A DNA stretch of 64,000 nt from Massospora cicadina (GCA_022478985.1 JAKSZP010004226.1:51648-115647), one strand, 5' to 3'; positions 47,382-59,255 are shown, numbered from the stretch's first letter. The notes: generated from the sequence alone by a model not told the origin. Numbers and translations: made by a program.

Positions 47382-50300
47382 ACTATCTTACATGAAATAA
47401 TTAAGATACTGTATAAAAAGAGGGCTCCCTTTTTCACTCAGTTGGATGATGTCCTAGAATGTCTGGACCGCCTATAAGGCAAGATAAACGTTAAGTTAAA
47501 TCACCGCTGAAGATCTTAGAGAGAGACTAATGAATCGATGAGCAATTTCAAATAGAGGTGACAACGTTGTAGAAAGATAGGTTTAATCACCGCCTAAGGG
47601 ATTTTTGACCCCCAAAGTTGTGGGGGATATAGTTTCGAAACCATCAGCAGTTCCAGTGATGTGGAACTCACTTCACCTAGGAGGATCTCATAGGTGATTA
47701 TCACAATTCCTGTGTATTTGGCAATGACTTCACATAAGATCATTCATTAAATATCAGAGTGCACCTCCACGCCCCACCTACTGTTCTTTTATTGATCAAC
47801 TCTTCTAAAGTCAGAGTTGCAACCAGCTGCATCAGGGACATGCTGCTTATAGAGGTGAGCTCATAAATTGACTAGAGCCTCCTCATTAAGAGTGAGAATA
47901 TACTTAGTTTTTTAAATGATTTAAGTTTGCCATGGGAGGAACATCAGATCGGTGTGAAGCAAAATTAGTATCTATACCCCTAACATCAAAAGAGCTGAAT
48001 AAACTACCTGCTACTTAAAAGTTAGTTCCCTTTCTTTATCAAGAGGTTAAACAAGCTGTACTGGGACTTTTTAGGGGGACCAAGAAAATGGCTTAGCGCG
48101 AATATGACTTTTCTCATCATCAGTTTTCATTGCCTTATATCTATTATAAAATTGCTCACTATCTTAACCAAGAGACATATGTGTTGGTAGGGTCAGGATC
48201 CTTATGCAAAGCTAATGTGAGCATAGTGATGTCCTCAGACATAAAACTATACTTTGAGTTATATATAGTACAAAGGCGCCATTCTGAAAGGGATGTGTCT
48301 CAAATGAAAAAGTAAACTACCTGCAGTGTTTTGCCATTACATTTGGGGCCCAAACTGAGATCAGAAACCTTTACCCCCACCAGTATGCCAAACGCCTTAC
48401 CAGAACTTAATATGATGGTAGATATATAAAAGTCATAGTGCACGTGATTTTTAAAGATAATCCATCCATTAGTTTATCACTACTGCAATCAAAGAGGTCA
48501 TTAATCACAAAGAGCCACAAGAAGCAGAGTGCATGTGGTGTAACTACAGCAAATAATTTAGGAAAAGAAATTTTGGAGTATAGGAGGGACTATCTATTTC
48601 TGTTGATACAACCTCACAAATATTATTAATGCAACGAGACTCCACTGAAAAACCAGCCTCTCATTGGACATTATGCTAGACTGCACAGCTGCCACTGAGA
48701 CATATGCAGCACCAATCTGAATAAAACCAAACATTATAGTCAGTCAAGAGACCTGTCACAAAGCTGAAAAATATACACCTATTAACTTCTATAACAAGTC
48801 ACTGTGAAAGAACTGCGCCCTTTATTGCCACATCCATATTGGCCTCATAAACCTTAAATAACTTTTTCATAATGAGCTTGGTTCATCCCCTGAAAATTTT
48901 GTACCAAGTTTCTAAAAACCTTAAGATATATCATCCTATGAGAACTCAGAAGAAAAATTAACTTATAAGCCCTTATAAACTAGAGCCAATTGGAACAAGG
49001 ACTCTTGAAAAAATCATGCTATCTCACCAATACATGTCTCTAAAGGGAGCAAACGTGGCCTTCCTGGTATGCATGATTACATGTAACTATTTATAAACTG
49101 GAACATCCTCAAGTACTTCCCAGAAAATTTTTTTGAACTTATGTTAACAATTGGAACTATAAGATATTTAAATGGAACAACAAAATGATAGTAAAGAGGA
49201 AATGACAATGACAATGACAGATAATCATAACAAACATATATATACATAGAATAGTAACTAAATTATAGATTCATTGCCAAATAATTTGATTAACCATAAT
49301 TACTGTCCCAATGATTTCCATTACATCGCTGCTAAGTTTGGTAATATTGCCGCCATCCATGCAATACCTATCTCTTAAACTCACAGCTCTTTTTCCCTAC
49401 TATGACTTAGTACCCTGCTCCAACTTCAATGTTGCACTAATTGGCTTGTTTATCTGCTTTACTAATAACTCCTCATGTACCGTATTGGGTTTTGACTTAA
49501 ATGGTGAACCCCATTCATGGAAATTACATTAATGTGGCAAATTGAAGGGTTGAGATCTCATAATACTGTTTTTTAGAGAAATGAGGGCTAGCTGCTCCCA
49601 TACCATGATGTTGTGTAAAAAGGCTGGGATACTTTGAATTAGTTTTGACTTAAGAAAGACCACTCTCACAAAAGCTAACGTTGATGCATTGTTTTGAGGG
49701 AAGAGGCATCTTATGTTTGTTCTCATCAAAAGAATGGCTGGGCGACTATGAACCACAAATGATGTACAGGAGAGCTAGGTGCTCTCAAAATTGGGATGAA
49801 ATATGGAGAAATTATAGTTTCAAGTGAGATAGAATGCTTCTAGCTGATAAGTAAGATGTTCCAAAACTATATCTGATGGCCCACATTTGACAACAGGGTA
49901 TACTAGACTGAAGGGAGGTGAAGGCCAAGAAAATGGCAAGTAAGATACTAAAAAAATGGACTGTGGAGAGAATAAAGCCATGCACTAGACAATTTACCAA
50001 GAAATCTTCCATGCAGGGGTACACAAGGGGGAGGGGAACACCACTAGATTAGGCTATTTGTGTAATGAGATGAATATCACAAGAGGCTAGACCCACAGCT
50101 AATTATAGCCAAAGATGCAAAAGCCAACGTCAATAATCAATAATTTAGTTTCAGAAAAGATGCCTTCAATAAGTGGCAAATTCTACAAATAGTACTATGT
50201 TAATTCTCTTAGTATCGAGGGAAGATTAGCTACTGATTACCATAAAGCCCAGCATTAGGGGGAAATTGCCCAAGAGGGTTAGCGGAACCTTGACTGCAGC

Positions 50301-51032
50301 AAAAAGTGTAAAACTAGTAATCTGATTGAATATCAATGTGCAACTGAGAGGCCCAACATTTCTGCGCCAAAGTTAGGGTATACAGAACTCTAAAGATAAT
50401 TTCTCTTTTAAGTTGTGATGAAATTAAAAATGTCACAATTGGTGTTGAACCAATCATGGCAGCAAATTAAACTGCTCCACAGCTTACTTGTAGTGATCCA
50501 TTATTCGGTGAGGCATGGACAAGGAGGAAAGAAACACATGTTGTCAATGAGGCATATTGGGGGTACACTCCTCTGATTAACCATTGGTTATAGTCTAGAA
50601 TAAAGCGGAAATCTCAACACTCATGTGGCAAGTGAGATTATTTTAGAAGTTGGCCCAAGAGAAAGCTGGTATCTTGGATCATATAAGATATTACCAGACC
50701 AGCAACAGATGGATACATGAAAAATTGTATCATCTGGATTACAGATACCTATTCTTTATGATTACTGGTAGCTGGGGGTATACCCAACTGGGTAAACTGA
50801 GAAGCCACATGGGAAGAGACTTCAGCAAATGACATCACTGGCCAATATTATCCAGCTTATCTCAAACTAATCCATGATGTTGCCATAGTGGGTTTGCTAT
50901 AAATACCATGAAGCCAATAAATATAGGGAGGAGACCCTCTTAGAATAGGGTACTATGGGCCTCTAACACCAGCATCTAACCAAAGTAGGGACATCTGAGA
51001 TGGATGGTGGTAGACTAATGTCTAACCCATTT
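47382..51032. other. Degenerate transposon sequence, not confidently assigned
   Basis: No continuous gene. A short match near 47,440-47,485 (GATGATGTCCTAGAATGTC, CTGGACCGCCTATAAGG) resembles the Gypsy-A RT region around 43,900 (GATGATG, CTGGACCGCCTAGGAGG). The minus-strand frame 49,756-49,529 (LAFVRVVFLKSKLIQSIPAFL) recalls the post-RT segment of LINEs (GRVVL.KS..). A GACAAT tandem lies at 49,203-49,222. All of these are weak. Confidence 0.35.
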
Positions 51033-51352
51033 GTCAGATTCTGGTGGTTGACTTAAAAATAAACCTTTAGCAACCACCAGATTGGGCCAATTATCTTTTC
51101 AATGTTAAGCTATTACCTTAACTCTCACCTTAAAGCCTATTGCAATTACACGGTTCAGGCCAAATATCTCAACTTAAATTCAATCAAGTACTTTATTAAT
51201 AAGCTTGGGCTGAATATGCATGCACATTATGGCCAATTATCTATGCATCAAATCTCAGCAATTGGTCCCAATTATTGGGAACACAATCAAACAACTAGTA
51301 TACAAAATTGTTTGGGACTGACCTGAAGTTAATGTTTAAAAGTCCCATGGAC
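51033..51352 (+). repeat. 5' part of LTR family C, copy 3, split by a solo LTR-B
   Basis: Begins TGTCAGATTCTGG, giving the clearest family start. GGTGGTTGACTTAAAAATAA matches 16,505 and 5,407. Near the start is a perfect 10-bp inverted repeat, CTGGTGGTTG (51,041-51,050) and CAACCACCAG (51,071-51,080). Continues at 52,253 after the insertion. Confidence 0.55.
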
Positions 51353-52247
51353 TGTCAAGAGAGTGTCTGTAACTCTCTCATTCCCAGCAAGGTGATGTGG
51401 GATGCAAACCCACATTGCTAGGGAAAAAGCCATTAGGAGAATGGGAAGTAAGGCACCTCAAACGGTGCCAGTGCAAAGGGTACCCCAGGCAAGGGTGTAA
51501 AGAGCAACATATAATACCAGGTAAGTAAGGAACATCACCGCTTGAGTGGACCCAGGAGGGGCGTCCATAATCAAGTGTAGCTTGGCGTCAGGGGGCTTGG
51601 GTGCCTCAATCTGGAGGGGACCTGGGCGGCCCACAGGAGACCCTGGGATTTTGGTAAATTGTGAGATAAGGTAGTGGCCCACATGGTTGGAGACCTCCCT
51701 GAAGAGGTCCACCACCAAGTTTGCCCAAGGAACCATTGTAAAAAAATGTAAAATAATGGGGGTTTTTATTTAAGAAAAGTTGACCAACAAGGAATGTTGG
51801 TCACAAAAACATATTTAAAGTAAACTGGGGAAATTCAGGTTCTGCAGAAGTGCGCCCAAGCCTTGATGCTCCAATAAACAGATGCTTCTGTCCGTTTTAG
51901 AAAAACACACCAAAAGTGCCTTCACTTGAGTAATTGATTGAAGCCATATTTTACCCAAGCTCAAAATCTCATACCTTTAATGGGACTCAAACCCTTGCTC
52001 TCCAAAAAACTGAATCAAACCATCATCGTTTACAACATAAATCGTTCATTTTAGTGCCTGGGACGAGATCAGAGGCTGGGCATTTTGCACCCATTAGTAT
52101 CAACCTGGGCATGCTTGGCTTGCACCCAGCGTTGATCTAAGGTGTTTTTCAGGTCAGGGAGAGCCTGAAGTTTCACCTTCTGGGCCTCCTGTCTCCCAGC
52201 CTTATCTCTAGCATCAGTTCTTACTATAATGTCATCCAACCATGACA
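51353..52247 (-). repeat. Solo LTR of Gypsy family B
   Basis: An 895-bp LTR with the family-B ends (TGTCAAGAGAG...CCATGACA on the plus strand) and perfect 5-bp TSD TGGAC at 51,348-51,352 and 52,248-52,252. Internal matches to the Gypsy-B LTRs include GTGTCTGTAACTCTC and ACCTGGGC.GCCCA. No internal domain, so it arose by LTR-LTR recombination. It is more diverged from both Gypsy-B LTRs than they are from each other. Confidence 0.88.
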
Positions 52248-52252
52248 TGGAC

Positions 52253-53165
52253 CATCAGATGAATGAAAAATGTAATCAATTTCCCACCCTAGGGCAAAAT
52301 TTGTATGTAAATCCGCATAATCAGCATGATAGCACTTGCACATGGACTGGCTAAAAGGGAGTACCTAGTGCTATCAAGAGAGAGGCCTGATGACATCCCA
52401 ATTAGGGGTACATCATCTACTTTAATTGATGCAAGAATTTTACAGAGGGTAAGTTGTCAGCAGTGTGACAAAACTCAAAAAAAGAAGGTTTTAAAACAAT
52501 TTTGCATGTTTTTATCACAATTTTTATCCCTGAAATTTTCTCAATTTTGAGAGTATTTTGCCACCAATAAACCTAAGAAAAGTTCTCAGTTGTATCAGTT
52601 CAAGGACCAAACTGAGGTGGTAAAATATCTGTTGAAATTGCATTCTCAAATGTGTCCAAGAGATGCCCTATAGGTATAAATACTGGCGCTTGGCCTAATG
52701 ACTTATTATCTAATAAATACCTTCTAATAAAAGATATTTTATATTAACTCTTTTCTTGTTTTCTCATCAGAATCTTTTCCATGGAGAAGTGTTGACAAGC
52801 TGGAAGTACTGAATCCTCAGCTTGTATCTATCCCTGACTCAGAAGTTGTTCCCAATTACAAAGAAAATATTGAGCCCAAAATCAACCAGAAGAGTTGGGG
52901 CTATTTCAATAAGCCTAGTGAGTTTCTGAATGGTCAGAGTACCATAAGCCACTGGCAAAATTGAGGATTTATTGCCCAAACATCTTTCTGATCTAGCATG
53001 CAGAATTTTAGTTATCAAGTGAGCTATCCTTGGAACCTCACACCATTATATTTATCACGCTAACATCTAAACAAAGGTAATATGGGATAAGTTAGAACAT
53101 AAAATATATTAACTTGTGGTATAGTTCATTATTTGAAAGGAATGTGACTTAAGGTTTTTCTTTAG
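52253..53165 (+). repeat. Remainder of LTR family C, copy 3, and adjoining leader
   Basis: GCTAAAAGGGAGTACCTAG (52,350) and TATAAATACTGGCGCTTGG (52,675) match copies 2 and 1. Downstream, AATGGTCAGAGTACCATAAG (about 52,931) matches AATGGTGAAAGTACCATAAG (about 23,487), so homology continues past the LTR into the leader. Confidence 0.55.
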
Positions 53166-53179
53166 TAAATGGGAGGAGA

Positions 53180-53880
53180 TGTCAGAAAATTGGGTTTTAA
53201 ATGAGTAATAAGCCTAAGTTATTATTACTGAATATTGATCTAATAGGATAACAAGTTAACCAGATTATTAAATTATTAATGATATTTCATTACAAAATCA
53301 GTGACTTCATGTTTATTTTATTAAAAACATTAAATATTGTTATCTATCAGTGCTATATATATAGTCTGATGAGAAAGTTGATGTATCTGGTCCGATATCC
53401 ACTATGCCATTTTACTTATTTTATATGTATGATTAACCAAGTTGGGATTAAGAGCTATAATTTATGGCCAAATATGAGACTTATAAATACCTAATGCCAA
53501 TGCAGCATTTGGCTAGATAGCTCAAGTCCAATCAAATGGAATAATTGTGCTGGTGCAATGACAGTACTTTATACAAAACTTAGAGTAAATCATGGTAGAG
53601 ATGGTAAGGGTATAAGAAGTTTTAGTAGCATAGCTGACAGGAGGTTTAATAATGACAAGGATCCTGCAACTGGACTGGGCAGTGCAACTCTGCCAAAAAT
53701 AAAGATAACTCTTTCTAATTATCTAGTATAGACTTGTCTCTGTTATCAAAGATAGCGATCCTCATATTACTCTGTTTTTAAAGAAGGCATGTAACCATTG
53801 TGCACATATATGACAATTCTCTATATTTCCTTTACTAAGGTTACCCTATCTATCGGTTTGATTTCAAGATTGGTGCAATA
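53180..53880 (+). repeat. LTR family D, copy 2, with preceding polypurine-like tract
   Basis: AAATGGGAGGAGA directly precedes TGTCAGAAAATTGGG at 53,180, the arrangement of a polypurine tract and 3' LTR. GGGTATAAGAAG at 53,611 and AATAAAG at 53,693 match the order at 34,700-34,810 in copy 1. The right border is approximate. Confidence 0.5.
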
Positions 53881-54009
53881 ATCAAAACTATTTCAATATA
53901 AACCAACAATTAGACTTTGAGGTTTTTTAAGAGGCATGGTTTAGGATAACTATTGGTAGCATTTGAATCTAATGGTTGGTTACCTTTATGAACTTAAGTT
54001 CTACATAAT

Positions 54010-55363
54010 GTGAAGCGACTTAATTAAGGCCTAAAATTGAAAGCTGATATTTGGAAGGGTAAGTAAAATGGTCTGGTGTTAGAAGACTAATGCGCTGATA
54101 AACTTACGATTAAAAGCTGTCCGTTGTAAAGTTTGCCCGCGTCAAAAATCCCTTGCTTAATAAAAACATTAACCGTTTTTTAAAACGTTTATTTGTAAAG
54201 GTCACATTTTTTACAATTTTTCAATGGAATTGTATCGTCACGGGAGATACATAAGTGTGCCAAATTTAAAAGCTCTAACTAGTCTGGAAGGTAGTTGAAT
54301 ATCAATCGTAAGGCTCCACTACAGACAAGACAGACACCACAGCGGATAGAGAAAAACGTTTTAAAAAGGTGACTGCCCGCCTACAAAAGGAGTTTATCTA
54401 TTAGTTGATCTACACGTTGGATTATCCAACGAGTTATAATATAATTGCGAATAGAAATTGGTAAGGTAAGATCGGGGTATTTCCCCTTTAGGTTGGAACC
54501 ACCTAGTGCTAAAAAAGAAATTGTGAGGGTAAGCTTTAACCTCTTACACAGAAAAGGTAAAGGTGGGGATTATCTATACTGATGGCCACCGAATTTTGAT
54601 TAAACTAGGGTAAATGTGATGATCGGCATTTTATGCGTAATATTTCGCATATCAACCCTTTTTATAATTATCGTGATAGAAAGATAAATACCTTTATGGT
54701 GAAGATAAATTTTTAAGGTAAATTAGTGACCATGGATCGGATATATAGCCGCAATAAAGTTGAAAATTTAAACTGATTGAAGAGAGGGTTAGGTCGAATA
54801 ATCAATCTAATACTTTAATACAACTAAGCATGGATTGATCAAGGCTCCATTAGCTTATTGACTAGATCTAAATTTAGTTTAGAGCGGGGTAAATATATAT
54901 AAAGCATCGTAAGGCCCTAGTCCCCCTCAGACAGCCTAGTGGGAATCAATCTAAGAAATGATTGAGTAGACGTTTCTAAGTTAGCGGTAGGCCGTTTTAA
55001 GTCAATTTTTCAGCAAAGATCTCGTTTAAACGACAAAACGATTATAAAAGTGAGTGGGCACTAAACTCAAGTATTTTCATTAACCTAAACACCACTCAGA
55101 TGGGGAATTCGAATAAGGAAGGTAATACGAGTAAGGTAAATTTAACTCAATTTACTCGTTGTGTACCATATAAGGTAATCAATATAATTATAGTTGGGAT
55201 GAGCGCCATTATGGGGAACAAGATTTAGCAAGTGCCAGTGTACAATCAGAAGGATGGGTAAAGTGGAAAGATTGCGAAATGAGGGATAAAATTACATACC
55301 ATTAAAAGTTTATTGAGGCACTACAGTTGGTGGCCGAAAGAATAATTAAGTAATTCAAAACAG
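54010..55363 (+). promoter_or_regulatory. CpG-retaining upstream region of the homeobox gene
   Basis: This 1.35 kb keeps CpG dinucleotides (15 counted in 54,121-54,480), unlike the surrounding sequence. It contains perfect palindromes and inverted repeats: TCGTTTAAACGA near 55,023; ACGAGTAA near 55,127 facing TTACTCGT near 55,153; and AAAACGTTT-type motifs at 54,183 and 54,354. No open frame of note lies in it, and I see no core promoter I would insist on. The sharp compositional change suggests a protected, probably unmethylated regulatory region. Confidence 0.55.
54453..54533 (+). mobile_element. 45-bp LINE-A 3'-end insertion in the homeobox upstream region
   Basis: The insert 54,471-54,515 (ATCGGGGTATTTCCCCTTTA, then GGTTGGAACCACCTAGTGCT and an A run) parallels the LINE-A 3' end (ATCGATGAATCCCCCTTGA, then GTTGGGACCATCTAGTACT and A run) at 16,159-16,205. 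It is flanked by an 18-bp direct repeat with three mismatches, AGAAATTGGTAAGGTAAG (54,453-54,470) and AGAAATTGTGAGGGTAAG (54,516-54,533). Confidence 0.65.
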
Positions 55364-55873
55364 ATGGTATATAATGATGACATTTCAGCTGACTTAACCA
55401 TGACCAGCTTGGATCTCGATTACACCAAAGATCTCGTGGCTAAACGCTACTTCACCTCTTTGCCAGCCCAACTGGCACGCGCCCTGTACTGCCCGCTCCA
55501 ACCCCACCCCATCGACATTAAACTTCAGGGCCCACTCCCCTGCCTGAGCCAAGTATTGACTTCGCCTGCCGAATCGCCCCTCCTCGAAGCGTCGGATGGC
55601 GAACTCAATCCGACCCCCCGCCGTCGCCGGGTGAGCGTTCGTCAGAAGGAGATCTTGAGCAGGGTATTCTGCCAATCCTTCTTCCCCACCACCGAGATGC
55701 GAAACCAGCTGGCGATGGATCTAAATATGACGCCCCGCGCGGTACAGATCTGGTTCCAAAATAAACGCCAGGCTTGGAGGACAAAGAATAAGGCCAGCCT
55801 ACGTCAACCCCACCTACCCTACCAACCCATCCATCCCAACCTACCGTTCCATAACTTTAACCCTCAAGCCTGA
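55364..55873 (+). CDS. Homeodomain transcription factor (Yox1/Yhp1-like homeodomain)
   Basis: An intact intronless frame of 169 aa, the only convincing host gene here. Residues 83-142 form a canonical 60-residue homeodomain: RRRRVS N-terminal arm, hydrophobic core L98 and F102 (homeodomain positions 16 and 20), and recognition helix VQIWFQNKRQAWR with W48, F49, Q50, N51 and R53 all present. A Gln at position 50 usually goes with TAATTA-type sites. The N-terminal 80 residues and the P/H/N-rich tail (residues 145-169) have no domain I know. The wording of the third helix resembles fungal Yox1/Yhp1-type proteins; it is not a TALE type. Codons are rich in G+C and CpG, unlike all neighbours. The start is the first ATG of the frame; Met13 at 55,400 is an alternative. 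The small size leaves open an unseen 5' exon. Confidence 0.9.
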   Translation: MVYNDDISADLTMTSLDLDYTKDLVAKRYFTSLPAQLARALYCPLQPHPIDIKLQGPLPCLSQVLTSPAESPLLEASDGELNPTPRRRRVSVRQKEILSRVFCQSFFPTTEMRNQLAMDLNMTPRAVQIWFQNKRQAWRTKNKASLRQPHLPYQPIHPNLPFHNFNPQA

Positions 55874-57701
55874 CCAACTTCTTTGCATATTTCCATCACC
55901 CTTTGTATTCAACCATTAAACCTTTATCTATAATCCTTCATTCACTTAAACCCTAATCTAACCTTGTGGATCAGGCTTACTTGTATCAAAGTTTCACCCC
56001 TTAAATCTAAAGTTCTACAAAATATAACATAGCTACTATTGGCCCATAGAAATCCCATTTTGAACTAATTTTTAGATCAGATTTTATAACTAAAAGATCA
56101 TTTCAAATGACAACAAACCCTGTACTAAAGAATATTAACTTAGTTCAATTTCATCTGCAAAGGATGAATTTAGATTTTTGTAGTGACTTCAATTTCTTTA
56201 ATTACTATTAGCTTAAAAGGAACTAAACTAATGTTAGAAGATTTAAATATACTTTTGAGAAGGGTGGTTAACCTGGCAGGGTAATTCCTGCTTCCATTCT
56301 AGTGCAGGTTTTGTTCAACACATGTTTGAAACCTGTACTGGCTATGAAAAATCTTGGTGTGGTATACTTGCCCTAAGGTCAACCTGCCCCAATTACTTTT
56401 AAATATACTTTTTGAGGTAAGGGTCCCTAAACCTGATAGTATTATGAATTTTGTAGAGATATTACCCTACACATATCATTGGATATAAATTCAATGGGGT
56501 AACTGGTTGAAAATCAACTCATTAAGTTTGCAGGTCTTATATAGCATTCAAAGCATAAACTAATGCATTGGGTATAGTTGTGAACACCTGTAACAACAAG
56601 CTAAGGTGGGGTAAAAATACTATAACATGTTTTAAACTTGTTCTGGCTAGGATAAATACTGATCCTTAATTCCATCTTATCATTATTTAATTAATAATAT
56701 ATAGTTAAAAAAGGAAGATTAAGAGTGGTTATCATATGGGTATTTCTGCTACTGCTGAAGTCTTTTAAAATAATAAAGTATGAATCAATACTTTTAATCA
56801 AATCAAACTCTACTATCTCAAGTTTTATTGGGATATCAGTTGACCTCCAGTACTTTTGCTTGTGTTAACTTAGCAGTCCATGATATAACTTGACTAAATA
56901 TCTAATCTATATTATCTGACTACATATAGTATAACTAACTATCTAAAGTTAACTGTATTTTTAATTAAAGATTCAGTGGTAGCAGGAACCACCCCAGATG
57001 ACAACCCACCTAAAACTTTCTTCTTAACTCTATATTATTAATTAAATAATGTTAAGAGGGGATGGAGGAAGTTATATTCTTTCTAGCCAGACCAAGTTTA
57101 GAACCTGTATTGGTATATTTACCTTACCTTTGCTGGTGATTACAGGTATATGCAATTTAAAGTTAACTATCAATCTATGCACACCAACTTCCCCTCTGGC
57201 ATATAGCTTATCTACCAAATACTAAATGTTATCTAATCTATCTAGCTGTAACTGTGCATCAAGCATTGACAGAGTGTAGTTTTATTTTTTATTTGAACAA
57301 ATAGTTTTAATTATCTCTATAGAAGGTTGTTTGAAGTAGCCCTCTCCAACTAAAATAGATTTTGCATAAGGAATGGATACCTCACAACTGGTTTTAATCA
57401 CTTTTTATACAATTATACATTGGATGTTATTCTCTAATTGAAGTAAAATTTCATTTAACTCTAGTATAGCTCCAAATACTTTATATATAGATATTAACAG
57501 ATGATTATATAAGATTAATCTAGATTTATTACAGGTATGTGATCAACTCATAAAGGTCATTTTAGATTTATCCTTACCTCTTGTATTAAGCCCTCTGATG
57601 TTAGAAAATTGTAGCCCTACAATGATAAAACTGCTGGCTAAATAAATGCTATAGATCCCTATCCAGTTAAGATTTTACATCAACTTTAGTTGCATATGGC
57701 T
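55874..57701. other. AT-rich 3' flank of the homeobox gene, no CpG seen
   Basis: I find no CpG from the stop codon to the start of LINE-B. No coding frame or terminal repeat recognised. It may include the 3' UTR of the homeobox gene, but no clear poly(A) signal stands out. Confidence 0.6.
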
Positions 57702-57811
57702 AACATGATAAAATTCAAAAACTTTCCTTTCTCGTTGCAAACACTTTTGCAACCCATTCAATTCAAGACTAAATCTAGTTTGATAATCTCATAGGGGATT
57801 AGTCTGCGCCC

Positions 57812-59250
57812 ATGTCTGGGAGCAGTTGGGCAAGCAAGGCAAGAGGAGCAGGTGGAAGGCCCGCGGCCTCTAACGTTCGAAAACGCCCCCGGAGAATCTG
57901 GCAGAATAGAAAAAAATCTAAAAAAACTGGCGGTCACAATTTCCCCAGAGATACTCATGTGGCAAGCATGATGCAACCAGTACATCAATATGCCACATTC
58001 CCAGCCACTTTTATTGGTGGAATTCGGAGTCCGTGTGTATCTGGACATCCAAAAAATGGCCCTATGGGAAAAATTTTGTGAAGATGTACACAAAATTTTC
58101 CTGACCATGGTGTACGTTGCACCTCACTCCATGTCACACGGTTGGCTGGACCTAGGTTTTGAAAGCAAAATAGCAGCAGATGAGGCTGCAGCGGTGCGCG
58201 TAGTGGTCAACCTCCCCAAAGGATAATGGGTCATCAAAACTAAATGCACCAGATGGACAAAATCAAACCAAATTTTCCTCACGTTTGACTTTTTGCCTAC
58301 TACGGTAAAACGTGACATTTTGGAGCAACACCTGAAAGATGGTCTCACCATATATGGCAAAATACAATCTTTCAAAATGCAATATTTCACGCTGATGCCA
58401 CACCTGTGCACCAGCAAAGCCATCGCAGTTCTGACCCCAACTGAGGAGATCGCAAAGGACCTAACCCAGATCCCGCACTCCACCTTTATTGACATCACAG
58501 GGCACACCACCCACCCATTCCGGGTAACCGTGGACAGCGCGCCCCCATTTGCACCCACTGTGATGCATTCGGCCATAAGGCACACGCGTGCCCCATCAAA
58601 GAGGGTGTTACATTCCAAGAGCACCCCTCGGCGGCCATGGCCAGCAGAGAGGCGCACTACAAACCAACCGCAAGCACCAAAGAGGCTTTCCCGTGGGGAG
58701 CACAAGGTTGCTACCTATTGGTAAAGCCCATCTCCCTGCAGGAGTGGAAGAAGGCTAAGCAGGCCCATAGGACCGCGGCCAAGGAAGTGGCCAAGGTCAC
58801 CACCACCATCCCACACTCACAACGCCAGGAGGACATGGAGACCTTTGCGGCAGAAGCAACTTGGGAATCCATCACCCAATCAGATTGGGAGGCCCAAGCC
58901 GAACGGGCCACTCAATCTGAGGATCTGATGGGAGATTTGATCTCACACAATCGCTGCACCCAAGCCCCGGTTGAAACTGACTTGGGATCTATCCCAACCG
59001 AAAAATTTTTTTTGCCCCACTCGACGGTGCACCAAACTTATCCGTACCGCAAAAAATTTGTCCAATGTCAGGAAAACAAAAAGTGAAGGCCAAAGCCAAT
59101 GCAACTCTTTCCGCAAAAATTAACAAAAACCCTGATAGCGTTGCTACTAATACCTGCGCTGCTGTGAAAGCCCGTGGGGACCTGGAAGAGGCTGGTGGGC
59201 CAGGGGGCCCACCCCTCGCACCTAAGGTGCGATGGGGGAAACCTTCACTC
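57812..59250 (+). pseudogene. LINE-B ORF1 with CCHC zinc knuckle, frameshifted
   Basis: Begins at ATG 57,812 with a basic N terminus (RKRPRRIWQNRKKSKKTGG). Near 58,000 the reading shifts to the frame of VRVYLDIQKMALWEKFCED and runs, past one stop, to about 58,540 (DFLPTTVKRDILEQHLKDGL, an RRM-like ORF1 block). It then returns to the first frame for the knuckle CTHCDAFGHKAHAC at 58,550-58,591 and a charged tail ending 59,086. A basic K/A-rich frame 59,065-59,253 leads to the ORF2 start. This protein would package LINE-B RNA. Confidence 0.78.
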
Positions 59251-59255
59251 TAGGG

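Noticed and set aside
47430..47490. Gypsy RT fragment right of Gypsy-A
   Set aside because: Only about 40 bp resembles the RT region near 43,900 (CTGGACCGCCTA); the downstream translation does not continue the match, so it stays a suggestion.
49529..50024. Minus-strand LINE ORF2 fragment
   Set aside because: LAFVRVVFLKSKLIQSIPAFL is suggestive of the segment after a LINE RT, but no RT motif or other collinear match supports it.
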